Origin: JAFGRR01 sp964563855
GTDB lineage: Bacteria; Planctomycetota; Phycisphaerae; UBA1845; Fen-1342
Direction: 5' to 3'
NCBI GenBank assembly: GCA_964563855.1
Contig: CAZLYU010000002.1
Span: 62,001-126,000, forward strand
Length of the DNA stretch: 64,000 nucleotides
The notes under the pieces were generated by a model. That model had not been told where the DNA came from, searched no databases, and saw nothing but the letters and a program-made list of their open reading frames with translations. A program made the translations under genes and the position numbers. Positions 32,506 to 40,008 of the stretch are shown piece after piece. Position 1 is the stretch's first letter. Each line of letters begins with the position of its first letter.

Positions 32506-33540
32506 ATGCGTATTCGTTGGCGTGGTTTGGAACTGCCGTCGCGCGTGATTCGTGACCAGAACGTCAGCACGCGAAAGTACGGCAAGTTCATCATCGAGCC
32601 GTTCGAGCGCGGGTTTGGAACGACGATTGGCAACAGTCTGCGTCGCATTCTGCTGTCGAGCCTGGAGGGCTCCGCAGTCACGCAAGTGCGTATCGCCGGC
32701 GTTGACCACGAGTTCACGTCGCTCGAGGGTGTGCTCGAAGACGTCACCGACATCATCCTGAACATCAAGTCGCTCATCGTCGACCTTGATTCGGATGAGC
32801 CCAAGAAGATGCGCGTCGAGCGGCGCACCGCGGGCGAGGTGAAGGCCGGCGATTTCCAGACCGACGCTTCGATGCGGGTCATCAATACCGATTCGGTGCT
32901 CGCGACGCTCACCGCCGACGTTCCGTTCTCCATCGAGGCGACGGTGCGCCGCGGCCGCGGCTATGTGCCCGCGCTCGAGAACGTCGACGAAGAGGCGGAG
33001 GCCGGCGTCATCGCGGTCGATTCGCTGTTCTCGCCGGTCACGCGCGTCCGCTATCGCACGGAAGATACGCGCGTCGGTCAAAACGTGAACTTCGACCGGC
33101 TGGTGCTCGAGATCTGGACCAAGGGCACGATCGCGCCGGAAGACGCGCTGGTCGAGTCCGCCAAGATTCTCCGCAAGCACCTGAACCCGTTCGTGCAGTA
33201 TCACGAGTTGGGTGAGTCGGCCGCGGCCGCGGGCGATTTCGTCGCCGAAGCGTCCAGCGAGTTTGTCGACGCCGAGCTGCAGCGCAAGCTGGACATGCCG
33301 GTCAGCATGCTCGACCTGTCCGTCCGGGCCAGCAACTGTCTCGAGGCGGCGGAAGTCAACACGATCGGCGAGCTGGCCGCGTTGAGCGAAGACGAGTTGC
33401 TGCAGCTCCGCAGCTTCGGTCGCACATCGCTGATCGAAGTGAAGCGCAAGCTGGCCAACATGGGTCTGGGACTCTCCGGCGAACCGGCGGCAAGCACGGC
33501 GGGCGGATCCGAGGAAGACGGCGCCGAGATCGCGCCCTAA
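32506..33540 (+). CDS. rpoA: DNA-directed RNA polymerase subunit alpha
   Basis: 344 residues. The N-terminal dimerisation domain has KFIIEPFERGFGTTIGNSLRRILLSSLEG (quoted in part), then the VTRVRYRTEDTRVGQNVNFDRLVLEIWT segment. The alpha-CTD, near residues 265-330, reads LDLSVRASNCLEAAEVNTIGELAAL and LRSFGRTSLIEVKRKL, keeping the 265-determinant region. A short Ala/Gly/Glu tail follows. Confidence 0.98.
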   Translation: MRIRWRGLELPSRVIRDQNVSTRKYGKFIIEPFERGFGTTIGNSLRRILLSSLEGSAVTQVRIAGVDHEFTSLEGVLEDVTDIILNIKSLIVDLDSDEPKKMRVERRTAGEVKAGDFQTDASMRVINTDSVLATLTADVPFSIEATVRRGRGYVPALENVDEEAEAGVIAVDSLFSPVTRVRYRTEDTRVGQNVNFDRLVLEIWTKGTIAPEDALVESAKILRKHLNPFVQYHELGESAAAAGDFVAEASSEFVDAELQRKLDMPVSMLDLSVRASNCLEAAEVNTIGELAALSEDELLQLRSFGRTSLIEVKRKLANMGLGLSGEPAASTAGGSEEDGAEIAP

Positions 33541-33588
33541 GAGTGTGTCATTGAGGCTGAGTGCTAGCGCAGTGCCTGAGGTGAAGCT

Positions 33589-34431
33589 ATGAGACACGCA
33601 GTTTTTGGCCGGCGGCTCGGCCGCACGATGGAGCATCGTCTCGCCCTGCGCCGCAACATGGTTCAGAGCCTGATCGAGCACGGGCGGATCCGCACGACGC
33701 TGGTCAAGGCCAAAGACATTCGTCCCTTCGCCGAGCGCGTGCTGCAGATCGCCGTGGCCGGCGCTGAAGCCATCAAGAGCGACGACCGCGTGCGGGCTGT
33801 GGGTTTGCGTCAGCGGGCCATCGCGATGCTGAACGACCGCGCGATCATCCCGAAAGAGCACCAGGAAGAGTACGACGGGCTCAGCGACGCCAAGCGCGAC
33901 AAGGTCATTCGAGCCCGCAGCGGCCGCCGCTATCGCAGCAACGTGACGCGTCCGGGGCTGAAGTGGACGGCCGAAACCGTCATTCACAAGCTGTTCAGCG
34001 AGGTCGGGCCCAAACTGCGCGACCGCAATGAGCAACTCGGATCGTCGGGCGGCTATCTGCGCATTATCAAGCTCGCTGATCGACGTCTCGGCGACGGCGG
34101 TCAAATCGCGATCCTCGAACTCGTCGGCGCCGACGACGAGCCGCGCACCAAGAACAAAGCCAAGACCGAACGCCGCCGCAAGGCCGCCGTGCGCTACGCC
34201 GCCTATGCCGGCAAGCCGCTGCCGCGTCGCGGTCAGAAGCGGCGGGAAGATGCGGCCGAGGCGCCCGCGGCTGTCGATGAAGCGGCGGCGACCGAGGCGC
34301 CGGCTAAGGACGCGCCCGCGGCGGAGTCTTCTGAGGCCGAAGCCGCGGCGGCGGAGCCCACCGAGCCGCAAGCCGGGTCGCAGACTCCCGAAGCGCAGTC
34401 TGACGACAAGCCGGACGAGCCCAAGGCCTAG
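33589..34431 (+). CDS. rplQ: 50S ribosomal protein L17, enlarged
   Basis: 280 residues against about 120-127 in model bacteria. N-terminal MRHAVFGRRLGRTMEHRLALRRNM and the later VIHKLFSEVGPKLRDR and GGYLRIIKLADRRLGDGGQIAILELVG (quoted in part) define L17. Two additions are seen: an internal insertion of about 45-50 residues (around 85-130, Arg/Lys-rich with KRDKVIRARSGRRYRS) and a C-terminal tail from about 190, basic first and then strongly Ala/Glu/Pro-rich. Last gene of the supercluster; the HIT gene follows after 6 bp. Confidence 0.96.
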   Translation: MRHAVFGRRLGRTMEHRLALRRNMVQSLIEHGRIRTTLVKAKDIRPFAERVLQIAVAGAEAIKSDDRVRAVGLRQRAIAMLNDRAIIPKEHQEEYDGLSDAKRDKVIRARSGRRYRSNVTRPGLKWTAETVIHKLFSEVGPKLRDRNEQLGSSGGYLRIIKLADRRLGDGGQIAILELVGADDEPRTKNKAKTERRRKAAVRYAAYAGKPLPRRGQKRREDAAEAPAAVDEAAATEAPAKDAPAAESSEAEAAAAEPTEPQAGSQTPEAQSDDKPDEPKA

Positions 34432-34437
34432 CGCCCC

Positions 34438-34845
34438 ATGCCCGAGACGGTCTTCAGCAAGATCATCGCCGGCGAGATTCCATGCCAGAAGGTGTATGAA
34501 GACGAACACGTCTTCGCCTTCCTCGATATCGCCCCCCTCGCTCCGGGACACACGCTGGTGATCCCGAAGCGGCCGGTCGCGCGACTCGAAGAACTCCCGC
34601 CGGAAGAAGCCGCCGCGGTCGCCCGCGTGCTGGGCTCGATCGCGAAGCGCGTGCTCAAGGCCACCGGGGTGCGCGACTACAACGTGCTGCAGAACAACGG
34701 CCGCTCTTCGGGCCAGGCGGTCGAGCACGTCCACTTCCACATCATCCCGCGTCAGCCGAATGACGGGCTCGGCTATCGCTGGAATGCAACTGAAGCGTCG
34801 CAAGACGCGCTGCGCGACATGGCGGCGCGGATCAACGCCCAGTAG
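34438..34845 (+). CDS. HIT family hydrolase (HINT/HinT type)
   Basis: 135 residues. The histidine-triad motif is EHVHFHIIPRQ near residues 100-110, preceded by TVFSKIIAGEIPCQKVYEDE and PLAPGHTLVIPKR, the standard HINT layout. Such enzymes hydrolyse purine nucleoside phosphoramidates and aminoacyl adenylates. It starts six bases after rplQ, so it may be co-transcribed. Confidence 0.94.
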   Translation: MPETVFSKIIAGEIPCQKVYEDEHVFAFLDIAPLAPGHTLVIPKRPVARLEELPPEEAAAVARVLGSIAKRVLKATGVRDYNVLQNNGRSSGQAVEHVHFHIIPRQPNDGLGYRWNATEASQDALRDMAARINAQ

Positions 34846-34909
34846 AGCGCTCCTTCCTCAAACCAAGCGTCGGGCGCCCCTGCCGCACGTCCGGCGTAAG
34901 CCACGCGAG

Positions 34910-35467
34910 TCAAACGCCATCGGTGAACGTCTTGCGAAACAGCACGCCCACGCCGCCATCGAAGTGCACCCCGGGGATCGAAAAGTGGCGCGTGAACTCG
35001 ACGAAGCCGAGTGCGGCGTGCAGGTCGATCGACGCCTGATTCCGCGCATTCGCGTAGTAGTAGACGTGTTGGGTTCGCGCCTGTAGCCATCGCAGCCGCG
35101 CTTCGGTGAGTTGATGGGCGAGTCCCCGACGACGATGTTGCGCGGCGATGACGACGCCCGCCAAGTACCAGCCGCAGGGCGCATTTTGGTACGGATGATC
35201 GTGGATCGCGCAGCGTGCGAATCCGAGAATGCGGGCTGCCGCGGTCACCACCCATAGCCGCATGCGTGTTGCCGGCAGCGCCAGGTGCCGCGTGACCACG
35301 TTCAGATGCGGCTGCAAGTCGTTCCCGTCGCGCTCCGCCGACAGCTGCGCGATCGCGGTGATGTCTTTTGGCGCCGCGAATCTCAGAGACAGCCCGTCAG
35401 GTGCTGACTGTCGCTCCGCATGCGGGTCATACGGCGCGAATTGCCGGTTGCGCTGCTCAGGGCTCAT
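34910..35467 (-). CDS. GNAT family N-acetyltransferase
   Basis: 185 residues. A complete GNAT domain: LRFAAPKDITAIAQLSAERDG, WYLAGVVIAAQHRRRGLAHQLTEARLRWL (acetyl-CoA-binding RRRGLA loop, quoted in part) and ANARNQASIDLHAALGFVEF. Substrate is unknown. The ATG at 35467 lies 24 bp after the end of the MGMT gene on the same strand, hinting at co-expression. The N-terminal residues encoded further upstream are non-homologous. Confidence 0.85.
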   Translation of the reverse strand: MSPEQRNRQFAPYDPHAERQSAPDGLSLRFAAPKDITAIAQLSAERDGNDLQPHLNVVTRHLALPATRMRLWVVTAAARILGFARCAIHDHPYQNAPCGWYLAGVVIAAQHRRRGLAHQLTEARLRWLQARTQHVYYYANARNQASIDLHAALGFVEFTRHFSIPGVHFDGGVGVLFRKTFTDGV

Positions 35468-35490
35468 CGTGCGGGTGAGACCAAACCGCG

Positions 35491-36027
35491 TTAAGCGCGA
35501 GATTGAACCAGTGCGCCCTGTTCGAGGTCGAGAAGCTGCTGCTTGAGCGAGACGCCGGCCGTCGCGGAAAAGCCGCCCAGGGCGCCGCCGCGCCGCAGCA
35601 CGCGATGACACGGAACGACAATAGGCGTCGGGTTGTTGGCCATCGCTGCGCCGACCGCGCGGGCGGCTCTTGGTGAGCCGACGCGTTCAGCGAGTTCGCC
35701 GTAAGTGCTCGTCTCGCCGAACGGGATCTCGCGGCAGGCGCGCCAGACGCGGGTGTTAAACGAGTCGTCGTCTTCCCAGACCGGAACGGCGGCGAAGGGA
35801 TCGACGCCGTCTGCTTCGCCGCGGAAGTACGCCTGCAGTTGCGTGACGAGCGTTTCGCCGGCTCGCGCGTCTTCGACGGCTTCGGGCGTGCGTTCGCGAA
35901 TTTTGGCGCGCAGCACGTCGGGGTCGTTCTCGGGGAGGAAGACTCGCAGCAGACGGTCGCTTTGCAAGAGGACCGCGGCCGTGCCAAAGGTGGTTTCAAA
36001 CGCGCGAAAGGTCAGGCTGGGTTCCAC
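35491..36027 (-). CDS. ogt: Methylated-DNA-[protein]-cysteine S-methyltransferase
   Basis: 178 residues. The suicide acceptor cysteine is C140 in VVPCHRVLRRGGALGGF, and the helix-turn-helix segment TSTYGELAERVGSPRAARAVGAAMANNP precedes it (quoted in part). Repairs O6-methylguanine by irreversible alkyl transfer. The N-terminal half is an Ogt-like domain without the Ada zinc centre. It is divergent from the YbjQ-like gene across a 73-bp gap. Confidence 0.95.
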   Translation of the reverse strand: MEPSLTFRAFETTFGTAAVLLQSDRLLRVFLPENDPDVLRAKIRERTPEAVEDARAGETLVTQLQAYFRGEADGVDPFAAVPVWEDDDSFNTRVWRACREIPFGETSTYGELAERVGSPRAARAVGAAMANNPTPIVVPCHRVLRRGGALGGFSATAGVSLKQQLLDLEQGALVQSRA

Positions 36028-36100
36028 TTCGCCTCTCCTGCAACATCGGGCTCGAACGATAGATTAGACGGCGTTGCGGCCACAGGCTACTTTCGCACCC

Positions 36101-36565
36101 ATGGACCCGATTGCGATCATTATCGCGTTGATCGGCTTCGCGTTCGCGGCGGTGGTGGTTACTGTGGCGCTGTGGTCGCGTCGGCGGCGTCGGCGACGCC
36201 GGCATCGGCGCAGCGCCGCGCACCAGCATTGGAGCGTGCAGCGGGCGGCGGCGGAAGCCGAGCGTCGGGCGGCGGCTGGTCGGATCATCGCGACCAGCTC
36301 GACCGACGCGATCACCGGGTTTGAGGTGGTGCGGCAGATTGAAGCCGTGTTTGTGGACAGCGCAAAAAGCGCCGATGAAGCGCTCGAGATGTTGAAAGCG
36401 ACCGCCGCCCAACATGGCGCCAACGCGGTGATCAACGTACGCGGCGAACGCATGCCGCAAGGCGGCCGCACGGCGCAAGGCGACGCCGTGATCGTACGCC
36501 CGATTGACGGCGCAGACGCTCCGCCGGGAGCGTCGTCTTTGGGAGAGAAGCATGACGATACGTAA
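36101..36565 (+). CDS. Membrane-anchored YbjQ/DUF74-like protein
   Basis: 154 residues. An N-terminal helix (PIAIIIALIGFAFAAVVVTVALW) is followed by a stretch of about eight arginines, then a YbjQ-like domain: ATSSTDAITGFEVVRQIEAVF and LEMLKATAAQHGANAVINVRGE (quoted in part). The family is described as heavy-metal-binding or pentameric, with no clear role. The stop lies 14 bp inside the following C45 gene. Confidence 0.75.
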   Translation: MDPIAIIIALIGFAFAAVVVTVALWSRRRRRRRRHRRSAAHQHWSVQRAAAEAERRAAAGRIIATSSTDAITGFEVVRQIEAVFVDSAKSADEALEMLKATAAQHGANAVINVRGERMPQGGRTAQGDAVIVRPIDGADAPPGASSLGEKHDDT

Positions 36566-37826
36566 GTCTGTGACCAGTCGGCGTGTGCAGGCGGTGTTGC
36601 TCACGCTCGGCCTGTTGCACAGCGCGGCGTTCGCCGCCACGCCCGCCCCCGAGGTCGCGGAGCTCTCAGGCCGTCTGACCGAAAACAGCGGTGTGCCGGT
36701 GCTCGAGTTGTGGGGCGATGCGGAGCAGGCGGCGTTCGCCCACGGATACCTCGTGGGCGAGACGTATGCCGAACTCATGGACGAGTTCGTGTTGTCAGAC
36801 ACCGTCCTGCCCGATCCGCAGGTGTATGAGATGCTGGTGCGGCCGCGCACGCTCGCAATGTTCGTGTGGCCGGAGGCCACCGAGCGCGAGTTGGCGGCGC
36901 TGACGCGTGGTGCGACGCAGCGCGCGAACGAACTGGCCGCCGCGCGCGGCGACGAACTGCGTGGCGTGTGGTCGCGCAAGTTGCAGCGGACGCTTACGGT
37001 CGAAGACCTGAAAGTCGCGAACACGTTGGCGGACTGGTTCGGCTTCTTTTGTTCGTCGGTCACGGTGTGGGGCGATCGGGCGCAAGGCGGCGCGCCCATC
37101 ACCGCCCGCAACCTCGACTTCCCCAACACGCCGGCGCTTGCCAAGCGTCAGATCGTCTGCATTCGACGGGGTCACGACGGCCAGCGCGGCTGGATCGGCG
37201 TCACTTGGCCCGGTTTGATCGGTGTCTACACCGCGATGAACGACGACGGGGTGACGATCTCGATGCACGATTCGAACGGCCTCCCGCCGGCACGCCTGCA
37301 GGGGCTCACGCCGCGAAGCATCGCGCTGCGTTTGGCGCTCGAGCGGGCTTCGGCGGAGGATGCGTTCGAGTCGATCGCTGGCGTGCTGCGGCGGCACGCG
37401 GCGATCATGGGCAACAACATTCATGTGAGCCGGCCGCGCGTCGCTGATGGGCCCCCGGCGGTGATCATCGAGTACGACGGGGCGGAGCAGGGCGGCGGTG
37501 TGACGCTGCGTCGAGCCGCCGCCGATGCATCGTCGCTGTTTTGCACGAACCATTTCCGCAGCCGACGCGAACCAGTCGAATGCGATCGCTACCAGACGCT
37601 GCAGCGCGGCTTGGAGCAAGCTGAACGAGCCACGCGCGCCTTGGACGCCGCCGCCGCCCTCGAGCTTGTCCTCACGGCGCGGCAGCGGACCACGCTGCAC
37701 ACGGTGGTGTTCGAGCCGCAGCAGCGGCGGTTGTGGGCGCGGATTCCCGCAGTGACTGATGAAATCGTCGAGTTCACCCTTGCAGCGCCAATGGCGTCGC
37801 GAAACCAGCGCGCCGCCGGAAAGTAG
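36552..37826 (+). CDS. C45 family autoproteolytic acyltransferase/hydrolase
   Basis: 424 residues with a signal peptide (about residues 10-28, LLTLGLLHSAAFA). The N-terminal-nucleophile Cys is probably C167 in WFGFFCSSVTVWG, followed by the family-typical ITARNLDFPN and GVTWPGLIGVYTAMNDDGVTIS. C45 enzymes (6-aminopenicillanic acid acyltransferase, carcinine hydrolase) self-cleave before the cysteine and act on amide bonds; the substrate here is unknown. The start has GGGAGAG. It overlaps the YbjQ-like gene by 14 bp. Confidence 0.82.
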   Translation: MTIRKSVTSRRVQAVLLTLGLLHSAAFAATPAPEVAELSGRLTENSGVPVLELWGDAEQAAFAHGYLVGETYAELMDEFVLSDTVLPDPQVYEMLVRPRTLAMFVWPEATERELAALTRGATQRANELAAARGDELRGVWSRKLQRTLTVEDLKVANTLADWFGFFCSSVTVWGDRAQGGAPITARNLDFPNTPALAKRQIVCIRRGHDGQRGWIGVTWPGLIGVYTAMNDDGVTISMHDSNGLPPARLQGLTPRSIALRLALERASAEDAFESIAGVLRRHAAIMGNNIHVSRPRVADGPPAVIIEYDGAEQGGGVTLRRAAADASSLFCTNHFRSRREPVECDRYQTLQRGLEQAERATRALDAAAALELVLTARQRTTLHTVVFEPQQRRLWARIPAVTDEIVEFTLAAPMASRNQRAAGK

Positions 37827-37839
37827 CCCGACACCCAAC

Positions 37840-38271
37840 ATGACCTACTCCGCGAAGATCGAACTGGAGACGCGCGGCCACGCGCATGTGGTGGATATCT
37901 CTCCGAATGTGCGTCAAGCACTGCGCGACGGCCCGATTGCAAATGGCATCGTGTGTGTGTTTGTGGTCGGCTCGACAGCCGCGATCACGACCACCGAAGC
38001 CGAACCGGGGCTCGTGAACCACGATCTGAAAGCGTTTTACGAGCGGATCGCGCCGCAAGAGCATTACTACGAGCACGAGCACACGTGGCACGACGACAAC
38101 GGGCACAGTCACGTGCGGGCCAGTTCGCTCGGTCCGTCAATCACCGTACCGCTGATCGACAGCGCCCTCTCGCTCGGCCCGTGGCAGCAGATCGTGTTGA
38201 TCGACTTTGATACGCGTCCGCGCGAGCGCACGATCATCGTGCAAGTCGTCGGCGATTCCGACCCGTCGTAG
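37840..38271 (+). CDS. YjbQ family protein (UPF0047)
   Basis: 143 residues. The family core is very clear: GIVCVFVVGSTAAITTTEAEPGLVNHDL, WHDDNGHSHVRASSLGPSITVPL and PWQQIVLIDFDTRPRERTIIVQVVG (quoted in part). Conserved histidines in WHDDNGHSH suit metal binding. The family has been linked with weak thiamine-phosphate synthase activity, but the real function is open. Starts 13 bp after the C45 gene. Confidence 0.93.
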   Translation: MTYSAKIELETRGHAHVVDISPNVRQALRDGPIANGIVCVFVVGSTAAITTTEAEPGLVNHDLKAFYERIAPQEHYYEHEHTWHDDNGHSHVRASSLGPSITVPLIDSALSLGPWQQIVLIDFDTRPRERTIIVQVVGDSDPS

Positions 38272-38289
38272 CCACGCGGGGAGCATCTT

Positions 38290-39057
38290 ATGGAGCTGCG
38301 CACGCAACGCATCGAGTTTCCCGGATCGCAGAGCGCCATGCTCGCCGCCCGGCTCGACACGCCTGAAACCACGCCGCACGCCTATGCGCTCTTTGCGCAT
38401 TGTTTCACCTGCTCGAAGGACATCGCGGCGGCGGCGCGGATCGCCCGCGGGCTCGCGGAGCGCGGCCTCGGCGTGCTGCGGTTCGACTTCACCGGACTGG
38501 GGCATAGCGGCGGCGAATTCGCGAACACGCACTTCAGCTCGAACGTCGCCGACTTGCTGCAAGCGGCTGACTATCTGCGCCAGAATCACGCCGCCCCGCG
38601 ACTGCTGATCGGCCACAGCCTGGGTGGGGCGGCGGTCCTCGCGGCGGCGGGCGACGTGCCGGAATGCACTGCGGTCGCCACCATCGGCGCGCCCTCTGCG
38701 CCGCAACATGTCGAGCATCTGCTGGCGCACAAACGCGACGAGATCGAAGCCCGCGGAGAAGCCGAGGTCGAGCTCGCCGGACGCACGTTCACCATCCGCA
38801 AGTCGTTTCTCGACGATATCAGCCAGCAGAAACAGCGCGACCGCATCGCGAGTCTGGGACGCGCCCTGCTCATCATGCACGCCCCGCTCGACAACGTGGT
38901 GGGCGTCGATAATGCGGCTGAGATTTTCATGGCCGCGAAGCACCCCAAGAGCTTCCTCTCGCTCGCCGACGCCGATCATCTGCTGACCCGTGCGGCGGAC
39001 GCGACCTATGCGGCTGAAGTGCTGGCGGCGTGGGCGGGACGCTATGTGGCGTCTTAG
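38290..39057 (+). CDS. Alpha/beta hydrolase
   Basis: 255 residues. The nucleophile elbow is LLIGHSLGGAA, with the acid in HAPLDNVVGV and the catalytic histidine in LADADHLL. The segment YALFAHCFTCSKD near residue 35 is typical of the hydrolase half of bifunctional hydrolase/OsmC proteins; here no OsmC domain follows, so only the hydrolase part exists. Its last 4 bp overlap the convergent CPBP gene. Confidence 0.88.
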   Translation: MELRTQRIEFPGSQSAMLAARLDTPETTPHAYALFAHCFTCSKDIAAAARIARGLAERGLGVLRFDFTGLGHSGGEFANTHFSSNVADLLQAADYLRQNHAAPRLLIGHSLGGAAVLAAAGDVPECTAVATIGAPSAPQHVEHLLAHKRDEIEARGEAEVELAGRTFTIRKSFLDDISQQKQRDRIASLGRALLIMHAPLDNVVGVDNAAEIFMAAKHPKSFLSLADADHLLTRAADATYAAEVLAAWAGRYVAS

Positions 39058-39920
39058 CCAAACTGTTCGGCTAACTCCGGCAGCACGCGGTTGATGAACT
39101 GAAACTGCAGGAAGTTGAACAGGAAGTGTGACAACATCACGTTCCAAACGCTCCGCGTGTAGACAAACACAACGCCGAACGTGACCCCCAGCAGGGTGGT
39201 CGTCAACATCCCCAGCAGTCCTTGCGACACGTGAAGCGCCCCAAACAACACCGCGCCGATGATGATCGCGCCGGTCCAACTGCCGACGGCCCGGCGCGCC
39301 AGGGGCAGCAACACGGATCGAAAGACCAGCTCTTCGTGAATCGCGACCAGCGGGAGAAACACAAACACGAACGACCAGTCACCGAGCGGCAGCGACTCAA
39401 ACAAATCAACGCGTTGTCGCACGTCTTCGGTAGCCCCGCCTTCCCAGAATAGAAAGATCGGGATGATGAGCAGCAGCGTGAGCGCCAGTGTCACATAGCA
39501 CGCAATGAGACCGCCGATCGCGTAAAGCAACTCCCAGCCATAGTCAGACGCCGAGCGCAGCGGCTTGAAACCGATCGCGGCCCTTGGCAGGCGCAATACG
39601 CTAGCCAGCACGACGATCACCACTGCCGACCAACCGAGCCAGATGACCTTGTCGACGAGCAAAAGCGAGACGTCGAACTCGAGGTCCTCGCCTGGCTGCG
39701 CGCCCTCCGGCGTGAGCGAGAGCGCAGCGAAGAGCAGCGGCCAGAACGGTAAGGCGACCAGCAGCAGCACCGCGGCGAGCAATGCGACGACAGCGGCCGG
39801 GCGAGACACCCACTCCAGCTTCAGCACGTCAACCGGCGCCGCCGGCGCGACGACCGGCCGCGCCGCGACGGGGTTCAGATCGCGTCCTTCGGGGCCGCTG
39901 TTGCGCCATTCGTCGTGCAT
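39054..39920 (-). CDS. CPBP family intramembrane metalloprotease (CaaX-like)
   Basis: 288 residues with about seven hydrophobic segments. The family motifs are present: AIHEELVFRSVLLPLARR (EExxxR), GALHVSQGLLG (second-motif histidine) and MLSHFLFNF (third). Such proteins process prenylated or bacteriocin-like peptides or act in immunity. The ATG at 39920 is chosen because homology begins shortly after and upstream residues are Arg-rich without hydrophobicity. Confidence 0.85.
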   Translation of the reverse strand: MHDEWRNSGPEGRDLNPVAARPVVAPAAPVDVLKLEWVSRPAAVVALLAAVLLLVALPFWPLLFAALSLTPEGAQPGEDLEFDVSLLLVDKVIWLGWSAVVIVVLASVLRLPRAAIGFKPLRSASDYGWELLYAIGGLIACYVTLALTLLLIIPIFLFWEGGATEDVRQRVDLFESLPLGDWSFVFVFLPLVAIHEELVFRSVLLPLARRAVGSWTGAIIIGAVLFGALHVSQGLLGMLTTTLLGVTFGVVFVYTRSVWNVMLSHFLFNFLQFQFINRVLPELAEQFG

Positions 39921-40008
39921 CGGGCTGCTTCTCGACTGATGTCCGGCGCGGTGCGGACGCGTGGTGCGCCATTGCCCCCGGCGGGCGTCGCGAGATAATA
40001 CCCGTCCC

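Noticed and set aside
32401..34803. An 800-residue open frame antisense to rpoA, rplQ and the HIT gene
   Set aside because: It is the complement of three clearly identified genes, has no start signal of note and its product is Arg/Ala/Asp/His-rich, as expected for shadows in high-GC DNA.
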